Shown here: piece by piece, positions 8,603-16,437 of the stretch
Layout of the letters: each line of letters starts with the position of its first letter
Position numbering within the stretch: the first letter of the stretch is position 1
Source of the DNA: Pseudomonas pergaminensis
Lineage (GTDB): Bacteria > Pseudomonadota > Gammaproteobacteria > Pseudomonadales > Pseudomonadaceae
Assembly: GCF_024112395.2 (NCBI RefSeq)
Contig: NZ_CP078013.2
Coordinates: 2,356,001 to 2,420,000 of the forward strand
Length of the DNA: 64,000 bases
Direction of reading: 5' to 3'
Translations under genes and position numbers: made by a program
Notes under the pieces: model-generated
Told to the model about the DNA's origin: nothing
The model's input: only the letters and a program-made list of their open reading frames with translations
Database searches by the model: none

Positions 8603-10219
8603 TTAGAAAATGTAGTCGGTGGTCAGGAAGCTCGAGTCACGGTTGCGCAGGATGTCGCTGACCAGCGCCTTGTTGCTTTCCTGGAACTTGGTCGCCACCA
8701 GCGTGCGGATCGAGAACACGCGCAACGCGTCATGTACCGACAGCGTGCCCTCGGCCGAGTTCTTGCGCCCGTTGAACGGAAAGGTGTCCGGGCCGCGCTG
8801 GCACTGGGCATTGATGTTGATACGCCCGACCTGGTTGGCGAAGGCGTCCACCAGGCGCCCGACTTCCACGGCGTTGGTGCCGAAGAGGCTCAGTTGCTGG
8901 CCAAAATCCGAGTCCAGCACGTACTCGATGACCGTCTCCAGGTCACGGTAAGGCACGATTGGCACCACCGGGCCGAATTGTTCCTCGTGGTACACGCGCA
9001 TTTGCGGGTTCACCGGGTACAGCACCGCCGGGTAGAAGAACGACCCGCGGCTTTCACCACCGTGCTCATTCACCACCTTGGCACCGTGTTGCGCGGCATC
9101 GGCAACCAGGCTGTTGAGGTAATCGACCTTGCCCACTTCAGGCAATGGCGTCAGCGCCACACCGTCTTCCCACGGCATGCCGGGTTTGAGCGTGGCCACC
9201 TTCTTATTGAATTTGTCGATAAAGCTGTCGACGACGTCTTCATGCACGAACAGGATTTTCAACGCGGTGCAACGCTGGCCGTTGAACGACAGGGCGCCGG
9301 TGACTGCTTCACTGACCGCATTGTCGAGGTCCACCTCCGGCAGCACGATGCCGGGGTTTTTCGCATCCAGGCCCAGCGCCGCACGTAGGCGGTGTGGTTT
9401 CGGGTGCAGCTTTTTCAAATCGCTGGCGGCCTTGTTGGTGCCGATAAACGCAAAGATATCGATCTTGCCGCTGGCCATCAGCGCGCTGACGGTTTCGCGG
9501 CCGCTGCCGTAGATCACGTTGATCACCCCGGCCGGAAAGCTGTCGCGGAAGGCTTCCAGCAACGGGCGGATCAGCAGCACGCCGAGCTTGGCCGGCTTGA
9601 ACACCACGGTGTTGCCCATGATCAGCGCCGGGATCAGCGTGGTGAAGGTTTCGTTCAGCGGGTAGTTGTAGGGGCCCATGCACAATGCCACGCCCAGCGG
9701 TACGCGGCGGATCTGGCCGAGGGTGTCCTGCTCCAGCTCGAAGCGGCTGGAGCGGCGGTCCAGCTCTTTGAGGGCATTGATGGTGTCGGTGATGTAGTCG
9801 CAGGTGCGGTCGAACTCTTTCTGCGAATCCTTGAGGTTCTTGCCGATCTCCCACATCAGCAACTTGACCACCGCATCGCGTTGCTCACGCATGCGCCGCA
9901 GGAACGCTTCGACATGTTGGATGCGATCGGCCACGCGCAGGGTTGGCCATTCACCCTGGCCACGGTCATAGGCGCGCACGGCGGCGTCGAGGGCGGTAAG
10001 AGCGGTGTCGGCATCCAGCAGCGGTGTGCTGCCGATGTGCACGCGCTCGTCGCCCAGTTGCACCGGGCTTTGCACTTTGGCCAAAGGGCCATTCCATACC
10101 CGCAACTGGCCGTCGACCAGGTAATCACGCTGTTCAATGGGCGTGCCGAGCTGGAATTGTTCGGGAATCGCTGCGGCGGAGGCGGGAAACAGCTGGGCGA
10201 GCAGGTTGCTGGTGGTCAT
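8603..10219 (-). CDS. Aldehyde dehydrogenase, NADP-dependent GapN-like
   Basis: 538 residues from the ATG at 10219. It has the aldehyde dehydrogenase fold: the cofactor segment MGPYNYPLNETFTTLIPAL, the FKPAK lysine, the FIGTNKAASDL turn and the nucleophile SFNGQRCTALK. Length and the NYPLNET and NINAQCQRGPD segments fit the non-phosphorylating glyceraldehyde-3-phosphate dehydrogenase group (ALDH11), which would oxidise glyceraldehyde 3-phosphate directly to 3-phosphoglycerate with NADPH formation. The usual ELGGKNP box reads ALGLDAKNP, so the family's general-base Glu is not at its expected place. It appears to be a single-gene unit. Confidence 0.85.
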   Translation of the reverse strand: MTTSNLLAQLFPASAAAIPEQFQLGTPIEQRDYLVDGQLRVWNGPLAKVQSPVQLGDERVHIGSTPLLDADTALTALDAAVRAYDRGQGEWPTLRVADRIQHVEAFLRRMREQRDAVVKLLMWEIGKNLKDSQKEFDRTCDYITDTINALKELDRRSSRFELEQDTLGQIRRVPLGVALCMGPYNYPLNETFTTLIPALIMGNTVVFKPAKLGVLLIRPLLEAFRDSFPAGVINVIYGSGRETVSALMASGKIDIFAFIGTNKAASDLKKLHPKPHRLRAALGLDAKNPGIVLPEVDLDNAVSEAVTGALSFNGQRCTALKILFVHEDVVDSFIDKFNKKVATLKPGMPWEDGVALTPLPEVGKVDYLNSLVADAAQHGAKVVNEHGGESRGSFFYPAVLYPVNPQMRVYHEEQFGPVVPIVPYRDLETVIEYVLDSDFGQQLSLFGTNAVEVGRLVDAFANQVGRININAQCQRGPDTFPFNGRKNSAEGTLSVHDALRVFSIRTLVATKFQESNKALVSDILRNRDSSFLTTDYIF

Positions 10220-10357
10220 GTCGCTACCCCTGGAATAGTTGCAAAACATGACTAGAGAGTCACCCAACAACAGGCTCTATGGCAAGGCTTGCGCGCTTTC
10301 TTGTTCGCTACGCTGCGCCTGAAGGTTAAACTGCGCGGCTTTCTTGAAGGAGTTCAC

Positions 10358-11227
10358 ATGAGTCACTACCAGCCGGGCATTCTTGCCGCACCGGTGCCGT
10401 TGCAGGCACGCCATCTGTTTTTTGCCGTGGAGGCCCTGGCAGCCGTGCCCGCCGCGCTGGATGCGCTGGTGCCGTTGGCCGATTCGGCGGCAGTGGTCGG
10501 TTTTGGCGAGCCGCTGGTCAGCGCACTGGGCGCCCGCATTGATGGCCTGCGCACATTCCCCACGGTCTGCGGGCCGGGCGCGCATAACCCATCGACCCAG
10601 CAGGCCTTGTGGGTGTGGCTGCATGGCGAGGATCGCGGTGAATTGCTGTTGCGCAGCCGCGCCGTGGAAAAGGCCCTGGCCCCGGGCTTTCGCCTGGTGC
10701 AATCGACCGAAGGCTTTCGCTACAAGACCGGTTTTGACTTGACCGATTACGAAGACGGCACCGAAAACCCCCACGACGACGCCGCGGTTGAAGCCGCGTT
10801 GACCGACAGCGGCGCCAGCTTTGCCGCGATCCAGCAGTGGCAGCACGACCTGGATGGGTTTGCGGCGTTGCCTGCGCAAGAGCGCGATCACATTATTGGC
10901 CGCCGGCATGGTGATAATGAAGAGTTGGAGGACGCTCCCGAGTCGGCTCACACCAAGCGCACCGCGCAGGAGAGTTTCACGCCCGAAGCCTTCGTGGTCC
11001 GTCGCTCGATGCCGTGGGCCGAGAACGGCCAGGCCGGGTTGATGTTTCTTGCGTTCGGGCATTCGTTCGATGCGTTTGAAGCCCAGTTGCGGCGGATGAG
11101 TGGGTTGGAGGATGGGATTGTCGATGGGTTGTATCGCGTGAGTACGCCGTTGACGGGGGGGTATTACTGGTGTCCGCCGATCAAGGATGGGCATTTGGAT
11201 CTGAGCGCGGTTTTTGCCTCGGTGTAA
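10358..11227 (+). CDS. Dyp-type haem peroxidase
   Basis: 289 residues from the ATG at 10358, preceded by GAAGGAG. The signature GXXDG-type motif reads DYEDGTENP. The candidate proximal haem histidine is in SAHTKRT and the distal arginine in FVVRRSMPW, all expected for dye-decolourising peroxidases. No signal peptide is present, so it is probably cytoplasmic. The family oxidises dyes and aromatic compounds with peroxide; the physiological substrate is unknown. It ends 31 bp before a REP hairpin that may terminate transcription. Confidence 0.92.
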   Translation: MSHYQPGILAAPVPLQARHLFFAVEALAAVPAALDALVPLADSAAVVGFGEPLVSALGARIDGLRTFPTVCGPGAHNPSTQQALWVWLHGEDRGELLLRSRAVEKALAPGFRLVQSTEGFRYKTGFDLTDYEDGTENPHDDAAVEAALTDSGASFAAIQQWQHDLDGFAALPAQERDHIIGRRHGDNEELEDAPESAHTKRTAQESFTPEAFVVRRSMPWAENGQAGLMFLAFGHSFDAFEAQLRRMSGLEDGIVDGLYRVSTPLTGGYYWCPPIKDGHLDLSAVFASV

Positions 11228-11258
11228 GTCCAAACTTTCGCCGCGCTGTCAATTCAAA

Positions 11259-11291
11259 CTGTAGGAGCCGGCTTGCCAGCGGCTCCTACAG
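11259..11291. repeat. REP hairpin after the peroxidase gene
   Basis: CTGTAGGAGCCG and CGGCTCCTACAG form perfect 12-bp arms around a short GCTTGCCAG loop. Confidence 0.8.
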
Positions 11292-11310
11292 GCGGTGGTG
11301 TAGTGGTGGG

Positions 11311-11388
11311 CTAGATCACGCCGCAGGTTACGCGCTCGCCGCCACCGCCCATCGACAGGGTTTGAGATCGGGGCCGAAGATCAGGCCA
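11311..11388 (-). pseudogene. 3' remnant of a Cu/Zn superoxide dismutase gene
   Basis: Immediately after the stop of the winged-helix gene and in the same frame, the minus strand encodes LSMGGGGERVTCGVI before a TAG. This closely resembles the conserved C-terminus of periplasmic Cu/Zn superoxide dismutase (GGGGxRxACGVI). Only about 16-25 residues remain and no start or metal-binding histidines are present, so it is a relic. Confidence 0.5.
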
Positions 11389-11859
11389 TCATCTGTTCTC
11401 TATACCCATCTGTGCAAACAGCGGCACCCTCCCGGCGCCGCGGCAATGGCGGCAGGCATACACGCCCAACACCACCGGTTCTTTCACCAGCGCCTTTGGC
11501 GTGCGTTCGAACCAGGTCGGCGCGACAAAGCGATAACCCAACCCCGGCGCCGTGGCGATATAGAACGACTCATCGTCGCCCAGGGTGCGGCGCAGTGTTT
11601 TTATCTGCGTGCGCAGGTTGCATTCCTCCACCACCAACTTAGGCCAGGCGATGTCGAGCAGTTCGGTTTTCTGCAGCAGTTCGCCGGGCCGTGAGGCGAG
11701 GGCGATCAGCAGGGTCAGGGCGCGGTTGCCCAGGTTCACCGGCTGACCATGCTTGAGCAGTTGATGGCGCTTGGGCAGCAGTCGATAAGGGCCGAAGTGA
11801 ATCTCTGTGCAACCGTCGTCTTCGAGGAGAGTTCTGGATGAATAATTCATGTCGGTCAT
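11389..11859 (-). CDS. Winged-helix (OmpR/CadC-type) DNA-binding regulator, short
   Basis: 156 residues from the ATG at 11859. Residues about 15-110 form a trans_reg_C winged helix: FGPYRLLPKRHQLLKHGQPV, then ALTLLIALASRPGELLQKTEL, VVEECNLRTQIKTLRRTLGD and PGLGYRFVAP. There is no receiver or membrane segment, only about 40 further residues (ending FAQMGIENR). It resembles the DNA-binding domain of the 938-residue regulator at 30011-32827. It is divergent from the type III secretion cluster and is a candidate regulator. The short tail runs in frame into a superoxide dismutase relic, so it may be a truncated longer regulator. Confidence 0.8.
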   Translation of the reverse strand: MTDMNYSSRTLLEDDGCTEIHFGPYRLLPKRHQLLKHGQPVNLGNRALTLLIALASRPGELLQKTELLDIAWPKLVVEECNLRTQIKTLRRTLGDDESFYIATAPGLGYRFVAPTWFERTPKALVKEPVVLGVYACRHCRGAGRVPLFAQMGIENR

Positions 11860-11915
11860 AGATCACCTGGAAGTTTTTTCAGAGTAAGCCCGCCTGCACA
11901 CGAGTCCTTTGGTTA

Positions 11916-11933
11916 TTAGTGCAGTTGCACTAA
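11916..11933. promoter_or_regulatory. Palindrome upstream of the winged-helix gene
   Basis: TTAGTGCA-GT-TGCACTAA has perfect 8-bp arms and lies 57 bp upstream of the regulator start. This is a plausible operator for autoregulation. Confidence 0.45.
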
Positions 11934-12455
11934 CAGGCGCGGGGGAAAGTTATTCGCCAAGCAAGTAGGCTGCTTGGGACGAGTTATCAAACGTGATGAT
12001 TAAGTCGCTTCTGTTACAAATCGAAATATCTATAAAGTTTGGCAAAAGGCTATTAGCGAAAAATGTGAAGTCGTCGCGAAAATAAACGCCACGCCTTGCT
12101 TTGCCGGTCGTATTTATTACCTCTTGTTGTTCACTTCTGTTCGGGTGAGGGCGTGTAAGTGCCCGTAAACAGCGGCCTGTAGCGTGTTTTTATTTTTTAA
12201 TGAAAGTTCCATGCCTCGCCGGCGATGAGTTTTTCTCAACGCCAGGTTGAGCCAAACCTTTCACAGCGCCTGCGTGAGACGTTTCACAAGCTTTCACAGC
12301 GAAGGCGTTTTGATCGTGAGTAGTATGGATCCCATGCAAACCAACGGCGGTTCGAAGGCTCACTGTCTGACGTTTTGGGCATTCACCGGTTTGCATACTT
12401 TCAGCGTGCTGTTGCGCAACTGAAATAACTTCCCTATCGATGCAAGGAGATGAAC
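11934..12455. other. AT-richer leader region of the type III secretion cluster
   Basis: No gene is seen. The segment is visibly AT-richer than its surroundings. No HrpL-type box (GGAACC-N16-CCACNNA) was found on the plus strand. Three TTTCACA motifs are described separately, and a ribosome binding site AAGGAG ends the region. Confidence 0.55.
12258..12301 (+). promoter_or_regulatory. Three TTTCACA direct repeats upstream of the secretion operon
   Basis: TTTCACA occurs at 12259, 12282 and 12292. The first and third are part of an identical CTTTCACAGCG spaced 33 bp apart, about three helical turns. Same-face spacing about 155-200 bp upstream of the first gene suggests activator sites. Confidence 0.4.
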
Positions 12456-12617
12456 ATGGCTGATGTCCCACCAGTAAAAGCAGGCGGCGCCGACGACGCT
12501 ATCGCGAAGATGGAAGCGACCTTCAACATGGCTATCGAGAAGTCGGCCAAGATCACCGAAATCAGCACCGCGAAAAAAGCGGAGCTCGACGCCACCAAAC
12601 AGCGTCCGCAGAACTGA
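12456..12617 (+). CDS. Small protein leading the type III secretion operon
   Basis: 53 residues (MADVPPVKAGGADDAIAKME... ending KQRPQN), preceded by AAGGAG at 12444-12449. It is hydrophilic and predicted helical with no cysteines and no signal peptide, as is common for secreted needle, filament or chaperone-type small subunits. It lies 103 bp upstream of SctD. I do not recognise the family; position and size make it a candidate secreted or structural subunit. Confidence 0.65.
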   Translation: MADVPPVKAGGADDAIAKMEATFNMAIEKSAKITEISTAKKAELDATKQRPQN

Positions 12618-12720
12618 TTCGCCAAACGGGCGGCGCCGGCGCTGCCCGTTTACCTCCCAAGTCCCGTTTTTATCCTGATTCTTGACCCCGTTGCACAGGC
12701 TCAAGGGGGCAAACCCGACT

Positions 12721-13605
12721 ATGACAGCCCTGATTTCCCTGGGTCCGGTCGCCGCTACTGGCGCACCGACCCTGACGGTGACCGGCGGTTTGCATCAGGG
12801 CAGTTCCCTGGTGCTCGACCAGCCTGTCTACACCATCGGCGCCGACCTGGCGGCTGATTTGGTGCTCAGCGATCCCGGCATTGCCGGCCTGCATTTGCGC
12901 CTGCGTTTTGAGGGCGGCCAGGTGGCCGTTGAAGCGTTGGGCGGCGACGTACTGATCGCCGGCAATGTGCGAATCCCCCACGGCAGCGGCCATCGCGCGC
13001 GGTTGCCACTGCAGCTGCGTATCGGCACGGCGGGTGTGAGCCTGGCCTTGCCTGGCGGTGCTGAAAAACCGTCGGACGCGCCACGCAAATTGACCCCCTG
13101 GGTTGTCGCGTTCGTCCTGCTGTTTATCTGTGCCGGTGCGCTGGCAGTGCGTAGCGAAGCGCCCCTGCTGCCCGCAACCGCCGCCGCCGAGGTTGCGCCA
13201 GTGAAAAAAGCCTCCCGCGAGCAAGCCAAGGCCTGGTTGGAACAGCAACTGCAAGCCGCCCACCTGGACACCGTGAAGGTCAGCAACAGCAACGGCCAGC
13301 TCAGCGCCACCGGCACCTTCGAACAGTCGCAAAAACCGCAGTGGTTGGCCTTGCAGCAAGCCTTCGACCAGCGTTACGGCCAGCAGATCGTGCTCAACCC
13401 GCGCGTCGCCGTGCGCGCCGATGCAGCCGCCCCGCGGGTGCGCTTCCAAGCCGTATGGTTCGGCCCCCACCCCTACGTGATCAACGACAGCGGCAAGCGC
13501 CTGTACCCCGGCGCGGCGCTGGCAGACAACTGGGTGCTGGAGCGCATCGAAAACAACCAAGTCATCCTCGCCCGTGGCGCGGAGCGCTTCACCTTCACCC
13601 TATGA
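12721..13605 (+). CDS. sctD: Type III secretion inner-membrane ring protein SctD
   Basis: 294 residues from the ATG at 12721. The N-terminal domain (residues 15-120) is FHA-like (GSSLVLDQPVYTIGADLAADLVLSDPGIAGLHLRL). A single helix follows (LTPWVVAFVLLFICAGALAV, about 123-142), then a periplasmic domain starting KKASREQAKAWLEQQLQAA that resembles a ring-building BON repeat. SctD is usually 370-430 residues with several periplasmic repeats, so this one is short. It forms the outer of the two inner-membrane rings and contacts the secretin. Its stop overlaps the next gene. Confidence 0.85.
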   Translation: MTALISLGPVAATGAPTLTVTGGLHQGSSLVLDQPVYTIGADLAADLVLSDPGIAGLHLRLRFEGGQVAVEALGGDVLIAGNVRIPHGSGHRARLPLQLRIGTAGVSLALPGGAEKPSDAPRKLTPWVVAFVLLFICAGALAVRSEAPLLPATAAAEVAPVKKASREQAKAWLEQQLQAAHLDTVKVSNSNGQLSATGTFEQSQKPQWLALQQAFDQRYGQQIVLNPRVAVRADAAAPRVRFQAVWFGPHPYVINDSGKRLYPGAALADNWVLERIENNQVILARGAERFTFTL

Positions 13606-13970
13606 GCTCACGCATGAAAGTCGAACCCCGCCCGCTCATCCCCAGTGACGTACGCAGCGCGCCAGTCGAAGCCGTGCGCCCGGTCAACTCGCGTCAGGCC
13701 ACCGCGTTCGAAGCGGTGCTCAAGACCCGCAAGACCCAAACCCGCCGCTCCCTGCGCAGCGATCTGGAAGCACTCACCAGCGCCGCCGGCGTCGACTCGC
13801 TGCTGTTCGGCAGTGCCCGTTCCCTGGAACTGCTGGAGCACGTGATGGAACACATCCTGCCAAGCCTGGACGTCGAGCCCCACATCAAGGCGCTGGCCGT
13901 CGAACTGATCAGCGAAGAAATCGAGATGCGCCGCACCCTCGCACAGCAACGCTCGGAGGTACACGCCTGA
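13602..13970 (+). CDS. Type III secretion protein, SctX (YscX)-like
   Basis: 122 residues, starting 4 bp before the SctD stop. It is hydrophilic and helical with the C-terminal segment LLEHVMEHILPSLDVEPHIKALAVELISEEIEMRR. The following TPR gene and SctV reproduce the Yersinia yscX-yscY-yscV order, and the length equals that of YscX. In Ysc systems X and Y bind each other and SctV to start early export. The assignment rests on order, size and general character, not on a motif. Confidence 0.5.
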   Translation: MSSRMKVEPRPLIPSDVRSAPVEAVRPVNSRQATAFEAVLKTRKTQTRRSLRSDLEALTSAAGVDSLLFGSARSLELLEHVMEHILPSLDVEPHIKALAVELISEEIEMRRTLAQQRSEVHA

Positions 13971-14305
13971 TGGCCCGCGATAACGACGACGCCGTGCAAC
14001 TGCTCAAGGGCATTGGCGAACTGTACCGGCGCAACGGCCAGTCCCAGCGCGCCCTGGTGATGTTGCTGATCGCCGTCAACGTCGCGCCTAACGACGGCGT
14101 GCTGCTGCGCTCGCTGGTGCTGGCCTTCACCGACAGCGGCGACCCGGTCCGCGCCCTTGGCGCCCTGGACCGCTTGGTGGCGCTCGAAGGCGAGTCCGCC
14201 AGCCTGATGCTGCTACGCGCCCGTGCCCTGTGGTACGGCGAACGCAAGGACGAAGCACGCCAATGCTTCAAGCGCTACCTGGCCGCACGCAGGGCCGGCG
14301 CATGA
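13970..14305 (+). CDS. TPR chaperone-like protein, SctY (YscY)-like
   Basis: 111 residues; the start overlaps the preceding stop by one base and the end overlaps SctV by 4 bp. It consists of about three TPR-type helical hairpins (GIGELYRRNGQSQRALVMLLIAVNVAPND, then ALGALDRLVALEG and ARALWYGERKDEARQCFKRYL). The small all-TPR fold, its place before SctV and after an X-like gene fit the YscY chaperone family. A generic secretion chaperone is the alternative. Confidence 0.6.
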   Translation: MARDNDDAVQLLKGIGELYRRNGQSQRALVMLLIAVNVAPNDGVLLRSLVLAFTDSGDPVRALGALDRLVALEGESASLMLLRARALWYGERKDEARQCFKRYLAARRAGA

Positions 14306-16437
14306 GTGCACTCAACCGCCTGAACAACCTGGCGCGCCTGGCTGCACAGCGCACTGACGTGATCATCGTCGCCTTTATGCTGATGGCGATTGTGATGATG
14401 ATCATCCCACTGCCTACCTATCTGGTGGATGCGCTGATCGGCCTCAACATTGCCCTGAGCATCCTGATCCTGATCGTCGCGTTCTACATCGGCCATTCCG
14501 TGGAGTTTTCCGCGTTGCCGCCGCTGATCCTGCTCAGCACGCTGTTTCGTCTGTCCCTGTCGATCACCACCACGCGCTTGATCCTGCTGCATGGCGACGC
14601 CGGCCATATCGTCAAGGCCTTCGGCGACTTCGTGATCGCCGGCCAAGTGGTGGTGGGCATGGTGGTGTTCCTGATCATCACCGTGGCGCAGTTCGTGGTC
14701 ATCACCAAGGGCGCCGAGCGTGTGGCGGAAGTGGCCGCGCGCTTCACCCTGGACGCAATGCCCGGCAAGCAGATGAGCATCGACAACGACCTGCGCAACG
14801 GCGATATCGACCAGCCCGAAGCACGCCGCCGCCGCTCGCGCCTGGAGCGTGAAAGCCAGATGTTCGGCGCGATGGACGGCGCCATGAAGTTTGTCAAAGG
14901 CGACGCCATCGCCGGTTTGGTGATCCTTGCCGTCAACCTGCTCGGCGGCATGCTGATCGGCATGATCGAGCGCGACATGCCATTCGGCGTGGCGGTGCAC
15001 ACCTACTCGTTGCTGACCGTGGGTGACGGCCTGATCGCCCAGATTCCGGCGCTGCTGATTTCCGTGGCGGCGGGCACCGTGGTCACCCGCGTCAACAGCG
15101 ACGGCGAAGCCGGCGACCTGGGCAGCGAAATCATCAAGCAACTGGGCGCCAGCTACCGCGCGCTGGGCTTGACCGCGTTGATCATGATTGGCGTGAGCCT
15201 GTTGCCAGGTTTCCCGACTTGGGTGTTCCTCGGCTTGTCCCTGGTGTTTGGCGGCGCGGCATTCATGATGTATCGCCGGCATAACCGTGGGACTGATGAA
15301 GGTGAGGTGCTGGTCGAGGCACCGGAGCCAGCGGTCGAGGTGCACGCCGAGCTGGACGACAACCTGCCGCCTGATACCCGCGTAGTGCTGACCCTCGGCA
15401 GCGGCGTGTCCCAGAGCGCGCCGCGCCAGTTGCTGCGCCAGCGCGTCGAAGCGTTGTGCCACGACCTGCGCACCGACCTCGGCGTGGACATGCCGGTGCC
15501 GGGCATCTACATGGAAGCCAAGGCCAGCCCAGGCAGTTTTCGCGTGTCCCTGGAAGGCGTGCCGGTGAGCGAAGGCGAATTGCCGATCAACTGCCTGCTG
15601 TTGCAGGACGACCCCGTGCACGTGCAATTGCTCGACATCACCACGGTACAGGCCGATTCACCGCTCAATGGCCGCAGCGCCCACTGGATCGAGCGTCAGC
15701 ATGAAGACACGTTGCGCAACGCCGGCATCGGTTTCCTGCTGCCCGACGAAGTCCTGCGCGGTGTGTTGGAACGCAGCCTGCGCCGCTACGCCGCCGACTT
15801 CCTCGGCATCCAGGAAACCCGCCTGTTACTGGAGCGCACCGAGGCCACGTACAGCGAACTGGTCAAGGAAGCCCTGCGCCTGGTGCCGCTGCAGCGGGTG
15901 GCTGAAACCCTGCGCTTGCTGGTCAGCGAAGGGGTGTCGATCCGCAACCAGCGCGCCTTGCTCGAAGCCATGGTGGAGTGGGGCGCCCGCGAAACCGACG
16001 CCGGGCGCCTGGCCGAACACTTGCGCGCGGCGTTGGCGCGGCAGATCAGCCATCAGTACGCCGACCGCAATCGGGTGATCGGCGCGCTGGTGCTGGCGCC
16101 AGGCCTGGAAGACCAGTTGCGCGGTTCCCTGCGTCGTCAGGAACCGCAGCGCGACCTGATCCCCGAAGAAGTCAGCCGCGCCTTGCTCGCGCAGTTGCGC
16201 CAGGCCTGCGAAAACACCCGCGAGGTCAACAGCGCGGTGTTGCTGGTGCACCCGGAACTGCGCCGCAGCCTGCGTCGCCTGGTCTTGCGCGGTGAGTTGG
16301 AGCTGGCGGTGCTGTCGTTCCGCGAGCTGGCCACTGAGTACAACCTGCAAGCGCTGGTGACCATCAGCCTCACCGAGATTTCCAACCGCCGCGCGCCTGC
16401 CGCGGCTTCCGTCACTGCCCTGGCGTCTGCCTCATGA
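14302..16437 (+). CDS. sctV: Type III secretion export gate protein SctV
   Basis: 711 residues from the ATG at 14302. Eight hydrophobic helices lie in residues 20-330. The FHIPEP-family cytoplasmic loop is well conserved (RLERESQMFGAMDGAMKFVKGD, residues 180-201), as is PLPTYLVDALIGLNIALSILIL near the start. Residues 350-711 form the cytoplasmic domain that builds the nonameric ring binding chaperone-substrate complexes. Length matches HrcV/RhcV/YscV. It is translationally coupled on both sides (ATGA overlaps). Confidence 0.97.
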   Translation: MSALNRLNNLARLAAQRTDVIIVAFMLMAIVMMIIPLPTYLVDALIGLNIALSILILIVAFYIGHSVEFSALPPLILLSTLFRLSLSITTTRLILLHGDAGHIVKAFGDFVIAGQVVVGMVVFLIITVAQFVVITKGAERVAEVAARFTLDAMPGKQMSIDNDLRNGDIDQPEARRRRSRLERESQMFGAMDGAMKFVKGDAIAGLVILAVNLLGGMLIGMIERDMPFGVAVHTYSLLTVGDGLIAQIPALLISVAAGTVVTRVNSDGEAGDLGSEIIKQLGASYRALGLTALIMIGVSLLPGFPTWVFLGLSLVFGGAAFMMYRRHNRGTDEGEVLVEAPEPAVEVHAELDDNLPPDTRVVLTLGSGVSQSAPRQLLRQRVEALCHDLRTDLGVDMPVPGIYMEAKASPGSFRVSLEGVPVSEGELPINCLLLQDDPVHVQLLDITTVQADSPLNGRSAHWIERQHEDTLRNAGIGFLLPDEVLRGVLERSLRRYAADFLGIQETRLLLERTEATYSELVKEALRLVPLQRVAETLRLLVSEGVSIRNQRALLEAMVEWGARETDAGRLAEHLRAALARQISHQYADRNRVIGALVLAPGLEDQLRGSLRRQEPQRDLIPEEVSRALLAQLRQACENTREVNSAVLLVHPELRRSLRRLVLRGELELAVLSFRELATEYNLQALVTISLTEISNRRAPAAASVTALASAS

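Noticed and set aside
11860..12455. HrpL-type promoter for the secretion operon
   Set aside because: No GGAACC followed by CCACNNA at the right distance was found on the plus strand.
14275..15627. 450-codon minus-strand frame opposite SctV
   Set aside because: It is His/Gln/Asp-rich, lacks known domains, and lies fully antisense to a strongly conserved gene.
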